DNA of 64,000 bases from Candidatus Collinsella stercoripullorum (GCA_019117005.1 DXAO01000031.1:1-64000); one strand, 5' to 3'; counted from the stretch's first letter, positions 52,579 through 61,244 are shown. Numbers and translations are program-made. The notes: generated by a model from the sequence alone, not told the origin.

Positions 52579-53583
52579 CTAAGCGTTCAGCGCGGCGTTG
52601 ACGGCGACGGCGCAGGCGACGGTGGCACCGACCATGGGGTTGTTGCCCATGCCGATGAGGCCCATCATGTCGACGTGCGCGGGCACCGAGGAGGAGCCGG
52701 CGAACTGGGCGTCGGAGTGCATGCGGCCCATGGTGTCGGTCATGCCGTAGGAGGCGGGACCGGCGGCCATGTTGTCCGGATGCAGGGTACGGCCGGTGCC
52801 GCCACCGGAGGCCACGGAGAAGTACTTCTTGCCGGCCTCGATGCGCTCCTTCTTGTAGGTGCCCGCGACGGGGTGCTGGAAGCGCGTGGGGTTGGTGGAG
52901 TTACCGGTGATGGAGATGTCGACGTTCTCGTGCCACATGATGGCGACGCCCTCGCGGACATCGTCGGCACCGTAGCAGTTGACCTCGGCGCGCGGACCGT
53001 CGGAGTACGGGATGGTCTCCACGATCTTGAGCTCGCCGGTGTAGTAGTCGAACTGGGTCTTCACGTAGGTGAAGCCGTTGATGCGGGCGATGATCTGGGC
53101 GGCGTCCTTGCCGAGGCCGTTCAGGATGACGCGCAGCGGCTTCTTGCGGGCCTTGTTGGCGTTCATCGCGATGCCGATGGCGCCCTCGGCGGCAGCGAAG
53201 GACTCGTGGCCGGCCAGGAACGCGAAGCACTCGGTGTCGTCACCGAGCAGCATGGCGCCCAGGTTGCCGTGGCCCAGACCGACCTTGCGGTCCTCGGCGA
53301 CGGAGCCCGGGACGGTGAAGGCCTGGATGCCCTCGCCGATCATGGAAGCGGCCTCGGACGCGGTCTTGGCGCCCTTCTTGATGGCGATGGCGCAGCCGAG
53401 CGTGTAGGCCCACTTGGCGTTCTCGAACGCGATGGACTGGACGTCCGCCACGATCTCACGCGGGTCGACGCCCTTGTCCTGGCAGATCTGCAGGGCCTCC
53501 TCGAGGGAGGAGATGCCGTTCTCGGCGAGGCACGCGTTGATCTTGTCGATGCGGCGCTCGTAACCTTCGAAGCTAACAGCCAT
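52579..53583 (-). CDS. GGGtGRT protein
   Basis: 334 aa protein of the family named for its GGGTGRT motif, visible here as ASGGGTGRTLHPDNMAAGP near residue 260. The rest of the chain is soluble, alpha/beta in character, with TLGCAIAIKKGAKTA, GHGNLGAMLLGDDTECFAFLAGHES and GLIGMGNNPMVGATVACAVAVNAAL conserved-looking blocks. The biochemical function of this family is not known to me. An AAAGGGAGG site precedes the ATG. It follows the scaffold-like gene by 21 bases on the same strand, an arrangement known for this family, so they probably work together. Confidence 0.88.
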   Translation of the reverse strand: MAVSFEGYERRIDKINACLAENGISSLEEALQICQDKGVDPREIVADVQSIAFENAKWAYTLGCAIAIKKGAKTASEAASMIGEGIQAFTVPGSVAEDRKVGLGHGNLGAMLLGDDTECFAFLAGHESFAAAEGAIGIAMNANKARKKPLRVILNGLGKDAAQIIARINGFTYVKTQFDYYTGELKIVETIPYSDGPRAEVNCYGADDVREGVAIMWHENVDISITGNSTNPTRFQHPVAGTYKKERIEAGKKYFSVASGGGTGRTLHPDNMAAGPASYGMTDTMGRMHSDAQFAGSSSVPAHVDMMGLIGMGNNPMVGATVACAVAVNAALNA

Positions 53584-53604
53584 TGTTCTATTCCCTCCCT
53601 TTCT

Positions 53605-54339
53605 CTACTCGTGCACCGGGAACACGTTGTCCACGGTGTGGGTTTCCTCGTCGGTGCGCGGATCGATGTACTTGGCCGCGGCATCCCACTGACCGTAGCG
53701 GCCCATGGCGCCGGCGATGGCCTCCTCCGGCGTCTTGCCGTTCTTGAGGGCGTCGGTGAACTTGCCGAGGTTCAGGAACTCGAACGCGATGATCTCGTTG
53801 TTGTCGTTCAGGGCCATGCGGGTGACGTAGCCCTGGGAGAGCTCGAGGTAGCGGGCGCCCTTGGCCTTGGTGCCGAACATGGTGCCGACCTGGGAGCGCA
53901 GACCCTTGCCGAGGTCGTCGAGGGAGGCGCCCACGGGCAGACCGCCCTCGGAGAACGCGGTCTGGCTGCGGCCGTACACGATCTGCAGGAAGATCTCGCG
54001 CATGGCGACGTTGATGGCGTCGCAGACGAGGTCGGTGTTCAGGGCCTCGAGGATGGTCTTACCGGGGAGGATCTCGGAGGCCATGGCCGCGGAGTGGGTC
54101 ATGCCGGAGCAGCCGAGGGTCTCGACGAGGCACTCCTCGATCACGCCGTCCTTGACGTTGAGGGTGAGCTTGCACGCACCCTGCTGCGGGGCGCACCAGC
54201 CCACACCGTGCGTGAGGCCGGAGATGTCGGAGATCTCCTTGGCCTGAACCCACTTGCCCTCCTCCGGGATGGGCGCGGGACCGTGGTATGCACCCTTGGT
54301 GACAGGGCACATGTTCTCCACTTCTGCTGTGTACTGCAT
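53605..54339 (-). CDS. NifU/SufU-like Fe-S scaffold-type protein, GGGtGRT partner
   Basis: 244 aa. The first 150 residues resemble the NifU N-terminal/SufU fold: GACKLTLNVKDGVIEECLVETLGCSGMTHSAAM, with a Cys in ETLGCSGM where SufU has GHGC. A further Cys occurs in NTDLVCDAINV, but the usual NPxCGD first motif is replaced by WCAPQQGACK. The C-terminal 90 residues are outside the NifU fold and end with a conserved-looking ETHTVDNVFPVHE. Strong ribosome site. Paired with GGGtGRT; distinct from the genuine sufU at 49344. Role as scaffold, sulfur carrier or regulator is unproven. Confidence 0.83.
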   Translation of the reverse strand: MQYTAEVENMCPVTKGAYHGPAPIPEEGKWVQAKEISDISGLTHGVGWCAPQQGACKLTLNVKDGVIEECLVETLGCSGMTHSAAMASEILPGKTILEALNTDLVCDAINVAMREIFLQIVYGRSQTAFSEGGLPVGASLDDLGKGLRSQVGTMFGTKAKGARYLELSQGYVTRMALNDNNEIIAFEFLNLGKFTDALKNGKTPEEAIAGAMGRYGQWDAAAKYIDPRTDEETHTVDNVFPVHE

Positions 54340-54482
54340 GCCTCTCCTCTCTTTCGTGTTCAACCCCGATGCCCCGCGGCGAGACGGTGGCATCGGGCAC
54401 TGACATGCAGGGTCTATTTTAGCGCGAATCGCCAGCGCGAAATCGGCGAACGGCCGTGAATTTGAACACCCCGGGAACATCG

Positions 54483-54594
54483 CGCGTTCGCGCGGCCTCG
54501 CGACCTCATCGGTTCGAATCCATGCGGGGGGACCGGTATGAAAAAAGCCCCTGTGCCGGGGCCTGTGTGCGGATGGTGGACCGTCAGGGATTCG
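54483..54594. repeat. 112-bp direct repeat, left copy (with tRNA-Lys 3' fragment)
   Basis: Matches 54665-54776 at most positions. Contains a terminator copy (54541-54562) and the last 20 or so bases of tRNA-Lys (CGGTCCACCA with CAATCCCTGA-like T-arm on the minus strand). This is a duplicated tRNA-Lys 3' end separated from the intact gene by 70 bases, as left by an integration/excision event or local duplication. Confidence 0.8.
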
Positions 54595-54664
54595 CGTCCG
54601 CCTGCGGCGTCCGCCTGCTCCGGGCGGCTCGCGCCGCCCTCGAGCGCTCGCCGGCGAACGCTCA

Positions 54665-54776
54665 CGCGTTCGCTCGGCCTCGCGACCTCATCGGTTCGAA
54701 TCCATGCGGGGACGACCGGTATGAAAAAGCCCCTGTGCCGGGGCCTGTGTGCAGATGGTGGACCGTCAGGGATTCG
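54665..54776. repeat. 112-bp direct repeat, right copy
   Basis: The right copy of the duplication, running into the intact tRNA-Lys gene to about its T-arm. Offset from the left copy is 182 bases. Confidence 0.8.
54724..54744 (-). terminator. Terminator of the tRNA transcript
   Basis: On the minus strand GCCCC-GGCACA-GGGGC is followed by TTTTT, 12 bases after the tRNA-Lys CCA end. A second copy lies in the duplication at 54541-54562 with a TTTTTT run. Confidence 0.85.
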
Positions 54777-54832
54777 AACCCTGGACCTTGGGATTAAGAG
54801 TCCCCTGCTCTAGCCAGCTGAGCTAACGGTCC
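54756..54832 (-). tRNA. tRNA-Lys (CTT)
   Basis: Acceptor stem GGACCGT/ACGGTCC, D-arm AGCTCAGCTGGCTAGAGC, anticodon loop CTCTTAA with anticodon CTT, T-arm CAGGG-TTCGAAT-CCCTG, and an encoded CCA tail. All arms pair. Transcribed after tRNA-His on the minus strand. Its 3' end is duplicated about 180 bases downstream. Confidence 0.95.
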
Positions 54833-54854
54833 ATTCAACGTGCGCAAGAGAGGA

Positions 54855-54932
54855 TGGGGTGGGTAAAGGGACTCGAACCCTCGACCTACGGGACCACAAC
54901 CCGTCGCTCTAGCCAACTGAGCTACACCCACC
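54855..54932 (-). tRNA. tRNA-His (GTG)
   Basis: Anticodon loop TTGTGGT with anticodon GTG. The acceptor stem GTGGGTG pairs with TACCCAC, and an extra 5' G (position 54932) faces discriminator C, the hallmark of tRNA-His. T-arm GAGGG-TTCGAGT-CCCTT and encoded CCA are present. First in the pair, 22 bases before tRNA-Lys. Confidence 0.95.
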
Positions 54933-55062
54933 ATGTGCCCTCTTGCAAAGCGCGTTGTATATTATGCACGGCGCACCCCTGCGGCGCAAGCACTTTTTTG
55001 AAAATCTTCGAGAAGGCCGGAGTGCGGCACCCGGGCGCATCGGAACGGGCTGAACGCCGGCC

Positions 55063-55551
55063 CTACCCGTCCCCCCTCCGGCGCGCACCCGCCCGCCCCC
55101 GGCGGAGCACGGCATAGCGCAGCGCGGACCCGAACGCCGCCCCGCAGCAATCCAGCAGGACGTCCGCGACCTGGCCGGAGCGGCCGGCGACCGACAGCTG
55201 GATGGCCTCGTCGACGGAGGGGACCAGGACGAGCACGCCCGCGATGAGCACGATGCGCTCGACGCGCGCGGAGGCCCCGGGGTCGAGCGCCTGGGACACG
55301 AGTACGCCGAGCACGGCGTACTCGGTGAAATGGGCGGTCTTGCGGACGAGGAAGTTCGTCACCCACCCGCTCGGCAGGCTGAGCGCGTCCAGCAGCCCGC
55401 GGGCCGCGTCCACGACCGCCATGCTGATCGACGAGCTCCCCTCCCCCGGAACGAGGGAGTTGCCCCAAATCAGGGCGATCATGGCGACCGCCGCGAGAAG
55501 CCACGGCAGCGAGACCGCCGCCCTACCGGTATCGGGTTCGCGATGCGTCAA
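55063..55551 (-). CDS. VanZ-family membrane protein
   Basis: 162 aa with four hydrophobic segments. The VanZ-like pattern IWGNSLVPGEGSS, KTAHFTEYAVLGVLV and PSVDEAIQLSVAGRSGQVADVLLDCCGA is clear. VanZ proteins are linked to glycopeptide tolerance or envelope homeostasis. The apparent start is TTG, 8 bases after the stop of the gene upstream, with only a weak ribosome site, so translational coupling is likely. Confidence 0.87.
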   Translation of the reverse strand: MTHREPDTGRAAVSLPWLLAAVAMIALIWGNSLVPGEGSSSISMAVVDAARGLLDALSLPSGWVTNFLVRKTAHFTEYAVLGVLVSQALDPGASARVERIVLIAGVLVLVPSVDEAIQLSVAGRSGQVADVLLDCCGAAFGSALRYAVLRRGRAGARRRGDG

Positions 55552-55561
55552 GGCGACCAGC

Positions 55562-56860
55562 TCACGCCTGGGCGGACAGCCGCGGCAGCGCCATCGTGCC
55601 GCCCTGGATGACCCGCAGGTACTCGCGGCTCGTATGGCGCATGCTCTGCGAGGGCACCCGGTCGAACTCCTCCTCGAGGATCTCGTTCACGCGGGTGTGC
55701 ATCCCCGTGGCGCTGGCGCCCTCCGCGACGGCCTCCATCCGGTCGGGGTCGACGGCGTCGGTGCTCCCCAGGTCCGCGGAGCCGAGGACCGGCGAGGACG
55801 GCGCGCCGTCCTCCGCCAGGATCGCGAGCGCCGCTGCCCACATGTCCTCATGGCCGGAGTAGTCGGCCATGGGAACCTCCATGACCGGCGCGGCGGGCTC
55901 GGGCTCGGCGGGATGCATGGCGGGGGCATCGGCCCCCTCCTGCGAGATGTAGCCCGCCGAGGACAGGAACGCGTCCACATCCTGGGGGGCGAAGGGGTCG
56001 AACTCGGCCGCGGGCGCCTGCTGGGGCGCCTGCACGGGGTACGCAGGGGCCTGCGCGGCGTACGCCGGCGCCTGCTGCTGCGGCCACGACACGGCGGGCG
56101 CCTGCCAGCCGCCCTGCTGCGCGGGGGCGACCATCTGGACCCAGGTGTCCGACGGGTTCGCCTGGCGGGGCGCCGCCTCGGGAGCGGCTGCCGCCCAAGC
56201 GCCGGTCCCGGCCGCGGCCTGGGACGCGAAGCCGGACGCCGCCCAGGCGCCGGTCCCTGCCGCGGTCTGGGCAGCCCAGGCACCGGTCCCGGCCGCGGTC
56301 TGGGCCGCCCAGGCACCGGTCTGCGCACCCGGCTGGGACGCCGCCCAGGCACCCGCCCGGATCGCCGCCGGGTCCGCCGCGGGAGCCTGCGCGGCGGCAC
56401 GGGTCCCGCGGGCCATCTCCTCGAGCGCGATCTCGTAGATGTCCTTGGAGCGCGCCGGGTCGCAGCTCACCGGCGAGTCCGCGCTCAGCAGCTCGTCGAT
56501 GTCCGCCCAGGCCTCCTCCTCGGACAGGGCGTCCTGGGCGCGCGCGATCACCGGAACGCCCTTGGGCGCGGCCTGGCGGGCGCGGCGGTAGGCGGCGGCG
56601 TCGGCGTTGGCGGCGCGGACGGCCTCGTCGTAGTCGCGCTCGACGCGCTCCTCCCGTGCCTCCGCGATGCGCAGGCCGGCGGCGAACAGCCCGACGCCGG
56701 CGACCGTCCCCACGGCGAAGGGCACCGCGGACGCGCCGACGACGGCGTGCGCGCCGTCGAACGGTATGGTGGCGGCGAACGCGGCGGCGCCGAGCGCGAC
56801 GCCCGCCCCCGCCGACAGGCCGGCCGTCAGTGCGAGATGCGTGCGCGTGGGTTTGTCCAT
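55562..56860 (-). CDS. Repeat-bearing membrane protein of unknown function
   Basis: 432 aa. Two N-terminal hydrophobic segments (about residues 10-32 and 38-62) are followed by a charged Arg/Glu/Ala helix. Next is a low-complexity middle (about 160-290) with tandem TGAWAAQTAAG units (three to four copies, the last diverged) and Pro/Gln/Ala-rich stretches. The C-terminal part ends with a block that looks conserved (NEILEEEFDRVPSQSMRHTS, then REYLRVIQGG). GGAGGAG precedes the ATG. I recognise no family. It lies upstream of the VanZ-like gene and could share an envelope role. Confidence 0.75.
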   Translation of the reverse strand: MDKPTRTHLALTAGLSAGAGVALGAAAFAATIPFDGAHAVVGASAVPFAVGTVAGVGLFAAGLRIAEAREERVERDYDEAVRAANADAAAYRRARQAAPKGVPVIARAQDALSEEEAWADIDELLSADSPVSCDPARSKDIYEIALEEMARGTRAAAQAPAADPAAIRAGAWAASQPGAQTGAWAAQTAAGTGAWAAQTAAGTGAWAASGFASQAAAGTGAWAAAAPEAAPRQANPSDTWVQMVAPAQQGGWQAPAVSWPQQQAPAYAAQAPAYPVQAPQQAPAAEFDPFAPQDVDAFLSSAGYISQEGADAPAMHPAEPEPAAPVMEVPMADYSGHEDMWAAALAILAEDGAPSSPVLGSADLGSTDAVDPDRMEAVAEGASATGMHTRVNEILEEEFDRVPSQSMRHTSREYLRVIQGGTMALPRLSAQA

Positions 56861-57223
56861 AGCCGTCTCCTCCGGTTCCTCGAATCGACCGCATGCCGGG
56901 CACAGGGCCCGGGCATCCTGCCTGCGCTCGCGGGAAACGTCGATTATGAAGCCGGGAGTCCGTGAAATCGGTTCCGAGCAACGGATGTGGTTCGTTTCAT
57001 CTGCGTTTTCCGTCGCGATCGTCTGGTGCCATTATGCGAGAACCACTGCCCGAATGCAAGGTCGCCACCTTTCGGGCCGTATGCCTCAACCGCTCGCGCA
57101 GTTCGGCGCGCGCTCGCCGGTTCCCCGCCGCACGAAGGCCGGCGCATGCGCATGGCGCACCCCCCTTTCGGGAACAAGGTCCGGTAAGCGTGCCGCATGC
57201 CATGTCGCAGGAAGGGAGCGTCC
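56861..57223. other. Intergenic region, divergent
   Basis: The 363 bases separate the repeat-bearing membrane protein gene (minus) from the SDR gene (plus). No gene with a plausible ribosome site, no tRNA and no long dyad found. It must hold the two divergent promoters; no consensus box pair stands out. Confidence 0.4.
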
Positions 57224-58000
57224 ATGCCATCCATCGCCATCGTAACCGGAGCGTCCTCCGGCCTCGGACGGGAGCTCGTCCGCCGCATCGACAGCGGGGC
57301 GGCGGGCCCCGTCGACGAGATCTGGGTCGTCGCGCGCCGCGCGGAGCGCCTCGACGCCCTCGTGCGCACCTGCACCCTGACCGTGAGGCCCTTCTGCCTC
57401 GACCTGACCGACCCCGTGTCCTTCGACCTGCTCGAGTCCGCCCTCCGGGAGACCCCTGCGGCGCGCGTGGCGCTGCTCGTCAACAACGCGGGGGCCGGCT
57501 CGTTCGGGGACTTCGCCGGCATCGCGCGGGAGGAGGCCTCCCGCATGCTCTCGCTGCTCGTTCGGGCACCGGTCGAGCTCATCTACCGCACGCTCCCCTT
57601 CATGCGCCCCGGATCGCGCATCCTGAACGTCTCGAGCGTGGCGGCCTTCATCCCCCAGCCGCGCCTGGCCCTCTACTCCGCCGCGAAGCGCTTCGTGCTC
57701 GACCTGTCGCGCTCGCTCGATGCCGAGCTCGGGGGCGCCGGCATCCATGTCACCGCCCTGTGCCCCAAGTTCATGCGGACCGAGTTCCTGGACGACCCGG
57801 GTGACGGGCGCGCCGCCGCGCGCATGACCGCGATCGGGTTCGAACGGGTCGACCGCGTGGCGGACGCCGCCCTGCGCGCCGTCCGCGCCGGACGCGCGCT
57901 GTGCATCCCCTCGCCCGACATGAAGGCGCTCTACGCCGTCTCGCACGTCGCCCCCTACCGGGCCGCGCTCGCCGCGGAGCGCCTGCTCGGCATCCTCTAG
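57224..58000 (+). CDS. Short-chain dehydrogenase/reductase
   Basis: 258 aa classical SDR. TGASSGLGREL cofactor motif, NNAGAGSFGDF, catalytic Ser in NVSSVAAF and YSAAKRF (Y-x-x-x-K). The DxxR/DVDD segment after the Gly-rich turn suggests NADP rather than NAD, tentatively. Substrate not inferable. Start 57224 follows GAAGGGAG. Stands alone, convergent with rho, with a terminator between. Confidence 0.92.
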   Translation: MPSIAIVTGASSGLGRELVRRIDSGAAGPVDEIWVVARRAERLDALVRTCTLTVRPFCLDLTDPVSFDLLESALRETPAARVALLVNNAGAGSFGDFAGIAREEASRMLSLLVRAPVELIYRTLPFMRPGSRILNVSSVAAFIPQPRLALYSAAKRFVLDLSRSLDAELGGAGIHVTALCPKFMRTEFLDDPGDGRAAARMTAIGFERVDRVADAALRAVRAGRALCIPSPDMKALYAVSHVAPYRAALAAERLLGIL

Positions 58001-58064
58001 GGCCCGGCGGGCCGCCCGCCCGCGCGGCGCGGCCGCACCCGTGTGAAGCCGGCCGAGACGACGA

Positions 58065-58099
58065 GGGCGGCGCGCCCCTCGATCGGAAGCGCGCCGCCC
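58065..58099. terminator. Terminator between SDR gene and rho
   Basis: Perfect 10-bp stem GGGCGGCGCG / CGCGCCGCCC with a 15-base loop, between two convergent genes. No T-tract. Confidence 0.6.
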
Positions 58100-58141
58100 G
58101 GATAGCCGATTCCCTCCGCGGACGCGGGCGGGACCGTGCGC

Positions 58142-60394
58142 CTAGAGCGCCTCGGGATGGTCGGCCGCCTTCTTGGCGGTCCTGATGAGGAACTCCTCGT
58201 TGGAGTTCGTGCCCTTGAGCCCCTTGATGAAGGAGGCCGCGGCGCGCTCGGTGTTGCTCATGTTGGCGAGGATGCGGCGGATGCCCCAGACGAAGGGGCG
58301 CATGTTCTCGTCCACCAGCAGGTCCTCGTTGCGCGTACCGGAGGCGACCGGGTCGATCGCCGGGAAGATGCGACGGTCCGCGAGGTCGCGGTCGAGCTTG
58401 AGCTCCATGTTGCCGGTGCCCTTGAACTCCTCGAAGATGACCTCGTCCATCTTGGAGCCCGTGTCGACGAGCGCCGAGGCGAGGATCGTGAGGGAGCCGC
58501 CGTTCTCGATGTTGCGCGCGGCGCCCAGGAAGCGCTTGGGCGGGTAGAGGGCCGCGGAGTCGACGCCGCCCGACAGGATGCGGCCGGACGCGGGCGCGGC
58601 GAGGTTGTAAGCGCGGGCGAGGCGGGTGATGGAGTCGAGGACCACCACCACGTCGCCGCCCATCTCCACGATGCGCTTGGCGCGCTCGATCACGAGTTCG
58701 GAGACGCGCGTGTGGTTGTCGGCGGGCATGTCGAAGGTCGAGGCCACCACGTCGCCCTTGATGGAGCGCTCCATGTCCGTGACCTCCTCGGGGCGCTCGT
58801 CCACCAGCAGGCAGATGAGGTGCACCTCGGGGTTGTTGATGGCGATGGACTGGCAGATGTGCTTGAGCACGGTGGTCTTGCCGGCCTTGGGAGGGCTGAC
58901 GATGAGGCCGCGCTGACCCTTGCCGATGGGGCTCACGATGTCGATGGCGCGGCCCGTGATGGACTCGCGCCCGTGCTCCATCTTGAGCGGCTCGTTCGGG
59001 TAGATGGGCGTGAGCTCGGAGAACTTGGGCCGGTGCCGGATCTGCTCGGGGTCGAGGCCGTTCACCGTGTGGATCTTGGCGAGACCCGGGTACTTGTCGT
59101 TGGCGCGCGACGGCCTCAGCGTGCCCGAGATCAGGTCGCCGGAGCGAAGGCGCGCCGCGCGGATCAGGTTGGCGGGCACGAAGGCGTCGTCGCGGGTCGG
59201 CATGTAGCCGTGGGCGCGGATGTACCCGAAGCCCTCGTTGGCGATCTCCAGGATGCCCTCGATGTCGCGGAAGCCCTCGGCGCGCGCCGCCGCGGTGTAG
59301 ATCTCCTCGACGAGCTCCGCCTTCTTCTTGCCCGTCACGTCGAGGTCGAGCTCGCGCGCCTTCTCGCGCAGCTCGGCGACCTTGCAGGCGGCGAGCTCCT
59401 CGCGGGTGAGGGTCGGCTCGTTGGGGACGTTGTAGCGGTTGCCGCGCTTGCCGTTGCGGTTGCGCTCCGCCCGGTCGGCCCGCTGCCGGCCGCCGTTGCG
59501 CTCCTGGTTGCGGGAGGCGCGGTCGTGGCGGCGGCGCCCCTCGCGCGAGCCGCCCTCGGCGGCCTCGGCGTGCTGGTCGGCGCCCTTGCCGCCGTCCTTG
59601 GCGTCCTTGGGCTCCTTGCCCTCCTTCGCGTCGCGACCGGGCTGGGGGGCCTTCTCGCGCGCCTCCGCACGGGAGGCCTTCGACGGCTTCGCGCCGTCCT
59701 CGGCCGCCTTGCCCGCATCGGCGGGGCGCTCCTCGGCGGGCGCGCCCTTCGCGCGGCGCCCGCGCCCGGGCCTCACGTCCTTCTCGGGTGCGGGGGCGGG
59801 CTGCGCGGAGGGCTCCTCCGCGGCCTGCTGCTGCGCGAGCGCCGCCGCCGCGGCGGCTGCGGCCCGCTCCGCCTCGACGTACGCCTTGGGCTTGCGCCCG
59901 CGGCGGTGGGGGCGCAGCGCCGGGTCGACCGCGGGGATCTCGATCGGCGCGGCCGCGGCCTGGGTGTCGGCTGCCGCCTGCTCCGCGGGCTCCGCCTTCT
60001 TCCGCGAGCGGGTGCGCGCGGGCTTCGCGGGGGCCTCCGCCCCCTCGCCCGGCGAGGCGATCAGCTCGGCGGCCGCCTGCTCCTCGCGGCGCTGGCGGCG
60101 GACGACCTGGGCCTGGGAGATCTGCGCGAGGGCGCGCGCCTGGGCGACCTCGGGGCTGACCTCGGCGGGTTCGGCCTTCTTGCGCGAGCGCGACCGCGCG
60201 GGCGCGTCATCGGTCGGGGCGTCCCCGCCCGCCGGGGAGGCGGGCGCCTCGACGGCGTCCGCCTCCTTCTTCGTCCTGCGGGTACGGCGGCGCGGGGCGG
60301 CGGCCTCGGGTGCCGCGGGCTCGGCAGGGGCGGCCGGAGCCGGGGCGGCCGCGGTCTGCTCGCCGTTCATCGAATCGTTGCGTTCGTCTGCCAC
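58142..60394 (-). CDS. rho: Transcription termination factor Rho with long N-terminal extension
   Basis: 750 aa, against about 420 in E. coli. The first roughly 315 residues are low-complexity Ala/Glu/Arg/Lys-rich with repeated RSRKKAEPAE motifs and a basic Arg/Asn patch (HDRASRNQERNGGRQ). Then comes the Rho_N helix-loop-helix domain, the cold-shock-like OB fold (EGFGYIRAHGYMPTRDD) and the ATPase with GLIVSPPKAGKTTVLKH Walker A (about residue 485) and LVDERPEEVTDM. Start appears to be GTG at 60394, overlapping the stop of fsa (TAGTG), so translation is coupled; the ATG at 60370 has no site. Confidence 0.94.
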   Translation of the reverse strand: MADERNDSMNGEQTAAAPAPAAPAEPAAPEAAAPRRRTRRTKKEADAVEAPASPAGGDAPTDDAPARSRSRKKAEPAEVSPEVAQARALAQISQAQVVRRQRREEQAAAELIASPGEGAEAPAKPARTRSRKKAEPAEQAAADTQAAAAPIEIPAVDPALRPHRRGRKPKAYVEAERAAAAAAAALAQQQAAEEPSAQPAPAPEKDVRPGRGRRAKGAPAEERPADAGKAAEDGAKPSKASRAEAREKAPQPGRDAKEGKEPKDAKDGGKGADQHAEAAEGGSREGRRRHDRASRNQERNGGRQRADRAERNRNGKRGNRYNVPNEPTLTREELAACKVAELREKARELDLDVTGKKKAELVEEIYTAAARAEGFRDIEGILEIANEGFGYIRAHGYMPTRDDAFVPANLIRAARLRSGDLISGTLRPSRANDKYPGLAKIHTVNGLDPEQIRHRPKFSELTPIYPNEPLKMEHGRESITGRAIDIVSPIGKGQRGLIVSPPKAGKTTVLKHICQSIAINNPEVHLICLLVDERPEEVTDMERSIKGDVVASTFDMPADNHTRVSELVIERAKRIVEMGGDVVVVLDSITRLARAYNLAAPASGRILSGGVDSAALYPPKRFLGAARNIENGGSLTILASALVDTGSKMDEVIFEEFKGTGNMELKLDRDLADRRIFPAIDPVASGTRNEDLLVDENMRPFVWGIRRILANMSNTERAAASFIKGLKGTNSNEEFLIRTAKKAADHPEAL

Positions 60395-61077
60395 TATGCC
60401 TGCTCAACTACTTTCTTCCAGTCGGCCTCGAAGGAGGCGAGGCCCTGATCGGTCAGCGGGTGCTTGAGGCACTTCTTCAGCGCGCCGAACGGCACGGTGG
60501 CGATGTCGGCGCCGAGAAGCGCGGCCTGGGTCACGTGGTTGGGGGTGCGCACGGAGGCGGTGATGATCTCGACCGTGTCGTCCACGTTCTTGCCCGTCCA
60601 GTCGTAGTTCTTGATGCAGGCCACGACGTCGGCGAGCTGGGAGATGCCGTCCTCGCCGATGTCATCGAAACGGCCGACGAACGGGGAGATGTAGCGGGCG
60701 CCGGCGTTCGCGGCGAGCAGCGCCTGCGGGGCGGAGAACACGAGGGTCATGTTGATGCGGACCCCCTCGTCGGCCAGGGCGCGGCAGGCGGCGAGGCCGG
60801 CCTCGCACACGGGGAGCTTGACGCAGATGTTCGGCGCGAGCGCGGCCAGGCGGCGGCCCTCCTCGATCATGCCCTCGGCCGTGGTCGCCGTGGACTCGGC
60901 GGAGACGGGAAGGCCCTCGCACAGCTCGGCGATCTTGAGCATATGCGGCTCGAAATCGGCGAGCTTGCCGCCGGTGCGCGCGTACAGCGAGGGGTTGGTG
61001 GTGACGCCGGCGAGGCATCCCCAGCTCTTGGCCTCGGCGATCTCGTCGAGGTCGGCGGTGTCGATGAAGAACTTCAT
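60394..61077 (-). CDS. fsa: Fructose-6-phosphate aldolase / TalC-type transaldolase
   Basis: 227 aa, short transaldolase-like class. FIDTADLDEIAEAKSWGCLAGVTTNPSL at the N-terminus and the Schiff-base Lys in NICVKLPV (about residue 87) are diagnostic, as is the C-terminal TVPFGALKKCLKHPLTDQGL. Enzymes of this length may be F6P aldolase or true transaldolase; sequence does not settle which. AAGGAGG at ideal spacing precedes the ATG. First gene of the fsa-rho unit. Confidence 0.93.
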   Translation of the reverse strand: MKFFIDTADLDEIAEAKSWGCLAGVTTNPSLYARTGGKLADFEPHMLKIAELCEGLPVSAESTATTAEGMIEEGRRLAALAPNICVKLPVCEAGLAACRALADEGVRINMTLVFSAPQALLAANAGARYISPFVGRFDDIGEDGISQLADVVACIKNYDWTGKNVDDTVEIITASVRTPNHVTQAALLGADIATVPFGALKKCLKHPLTDQGLASFEADWKKVVEQA

Positions 61078-61244
61078 GGCAGTACCTCCTTATATGCAGC
61101 CGCGCGGTCGCGGCCCGTACCCTTGGGGAGATGAGATGGCGCGGACTGCCCGCGCAGGAAAACGGCACGATGCGCCGCCGGGAACAGGCGCCGCGGCGGT
61201 TCGCATGGGGGTTGTAGACAGGATATGCTGCAAACAGCAACGCA

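Noticed and set aside
53605-54339. Second sufU gene
   Set aside because: The first Cys motif differs, the chain is 100 residues longer, and it is paired with GGGtGRT rather than with suf genes.
54510-54525. GGTTCGAATCC motifs as remnants of another tRNA T-arm
   Set aside because: Present in both copies of the 112-bp repeat, but no acceptor or anticodon stem can be built around them.
54567-54594. Second tRNA gene
   Set aside because: Only the 3' end of tRNA-Lys is present; D-arm and anticodon arm are missing, so it is a repeat fragment.
58136-60448. 770-codon open frame on the plus strand opposite rho
   Set aside because: Mirror of the rho codon bias; repetitive Leu/Gly/Ala/Arg sequence without motifs.
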